This document shows positions 63,632-64,000 of a stretch of DNA of 64,000 bases, piece after piece (the first letter of the stretch is position 1; each line of letters starts with the position of its first letter). The notes under the pieces are model-generated. The model made no database searches. It was not told where the DNA came from and saw nothing but the letters and a program-made list of their open reading frames with translations. A program made the translations under genes and the position numbers. The stretch is taken from assembly GCF_047303175.1 (NCBI RefSeq), contig NZ_CP138945.1; one strand, written 5' to 3'. This DNA is from Prochlorococcus_E sp000760215 (GTDB taxonomy: Bacteria; Cyanobacteriota; Cyanobacteriia; PCC-6307; Cyanobiaceae).

Positions 63632-64000
63632 ACAAGGTACTCTTATTAAATATGCCTATTTTATCTCGGAACTAGCTTAATTGTTAGTACAAAATACCAA
63701 ATTCTTCTACATGATTTGATCTCATCACAAGCCATGCGCAAACGCGCCTTAAAGAGTACGAATAAAAATATCATTTAAGATAAGCTATCCCTTTTCGTAA
63801 ATCAATAAAACCATCCTTCAACGATGAGTCTTCTTCGAAAGATTTAAGAGCACAAGAGGATGTTAAGAGCAACAATTAAATACAATAAGCAAGTCAATTA
63901 AGGCCTAAAGTTAGAGGGTGTTGTCCAGAAGAAGAACCAAAGCGTAAAAGAATAGAAAGAAATATTAAATCAAGAAAGGGCCAATAGACCTATTAGAACT
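63632..64000. other. Region upstream of gyrA, no gene supported
   Basis: 369 bases. It holds the gyrA upstream region; no tRNA, ORF or strong hairpin is supported. On the minus strand a 31-codon open stretch (63894-63989) ends in TGA but lacks a start codon and is preceded by two stops. Confidence 0.5.

Noticed and set aside
63894..63989. Minus-strand 31-codon open stretch at the window edge
   Set aside because: No start codon, two stops just upstream, and too short to judge.
1..64000. Search for CRISPR, IS elements, prophage or genomic-island signs
   Set aside because: No direct-repeat arrays, transposase or integrase genes, and no phage genes; only one tRNA and it is not flanked by a repeat of its 3' end that I can see.

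Overview
The window is a compact, AT-rich stretch of a marine picocyanobacterial chromosome, most likely Prochlorococcus and probably a low-light type. The evidence is a PsbP-family lipoprotein, ferredoxin-NADP reductase (petH), the clock kinase SasA with its KaiB-like sensor, a plant-type lycopene cyclase, OpcA beside zwf, and many short proteins that look specific to this lineage. Coding density is very high, start/stop overlaps (ATGA, TAATG) are common, and many genes start with TTG or GTG. No insertion sequence, prophage, CRISPR array, rRNA or obvious pseudogene was seen. One tRNA, tRNA-Glu(UUC), is present.

Layout. 1-4.0 kb: 3' end of a ClpB-type chaperone, an orphan OmpR-type regulator without a phospho-acceptor Asp, a small cyanobacterial protein, a bolA-monothiol glutaredoxin pair, an exported protein and plsC. 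4.1-14.4 kb: pdxJ, recC, a small membrane methyltransferase-like gene, recB and recD, i.e. a complete RecBCD operon with one inserted gene. 14.4-18.4 kb: DEAD-box RNA helicase with a structured leader, a small exported Cys-containing protein and an ABC exporter. 18.4-26.2 kb: psbP-like, recR, lipA, then a long minus-strand run lysA, cdaA, uppS, bioB, trhO and an unknown gene, linking cell-wall precursors, c-di-AMP synthesis and cofactors. 26.3-32.2 kb: rimI, clpC, a gldA-like dehydrogenase, an alpha/beta hydrolase and a DUF2993-type protein. 32.2-37.5 kb: cdsA and an Orn/Lys/Arg decarboxylase on the minus strand; an ABC1 kinase, a pseudouridine synthase and a RodZ-like HTH membrane protein on the plus strand.

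37.6-43.3 kb: malQ, a probable 52-residue membrane protein, an unknown protein, prs, a small exported protein, a 536-base gene-free AT-rich gap, sasA and tRNA-Glu. 43.3-49.7 kb: SRPBCC protein, petH, zwf, opcA and cobB, a block centred on NADPH supply. 49.7-56.5 kb: a second RecD/Dda-like helicase, a PAP2-related membrane protein, crtE, folD, a 7TM-HD (PgpH-type) phosphodiesterase and two small proteins. 56.5-63.6 kb: leuA, a GH57 glucan-branching enzyme, lycopene cyclase and gyrA. The last 369 bases contain no gene I can support.

The genes are mostly conserved core functions. I see no clear undescribed multi-gene system. The observations most worth following are regulatory: the leader of the RNA helicase gene (upstream reading frame plus a hairpin between a Shine-Dalgarno-like sequence and the start), and a perfect CRP-type palindrome sitting over the probable promoter of tRNA-Glu. 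Others are the receiver domain that cannot be phosphorylated in the usual way, the methyltransferase-like gene inside recBCD, and a FNR whose N-terminal domain is a hydrophobic segment.
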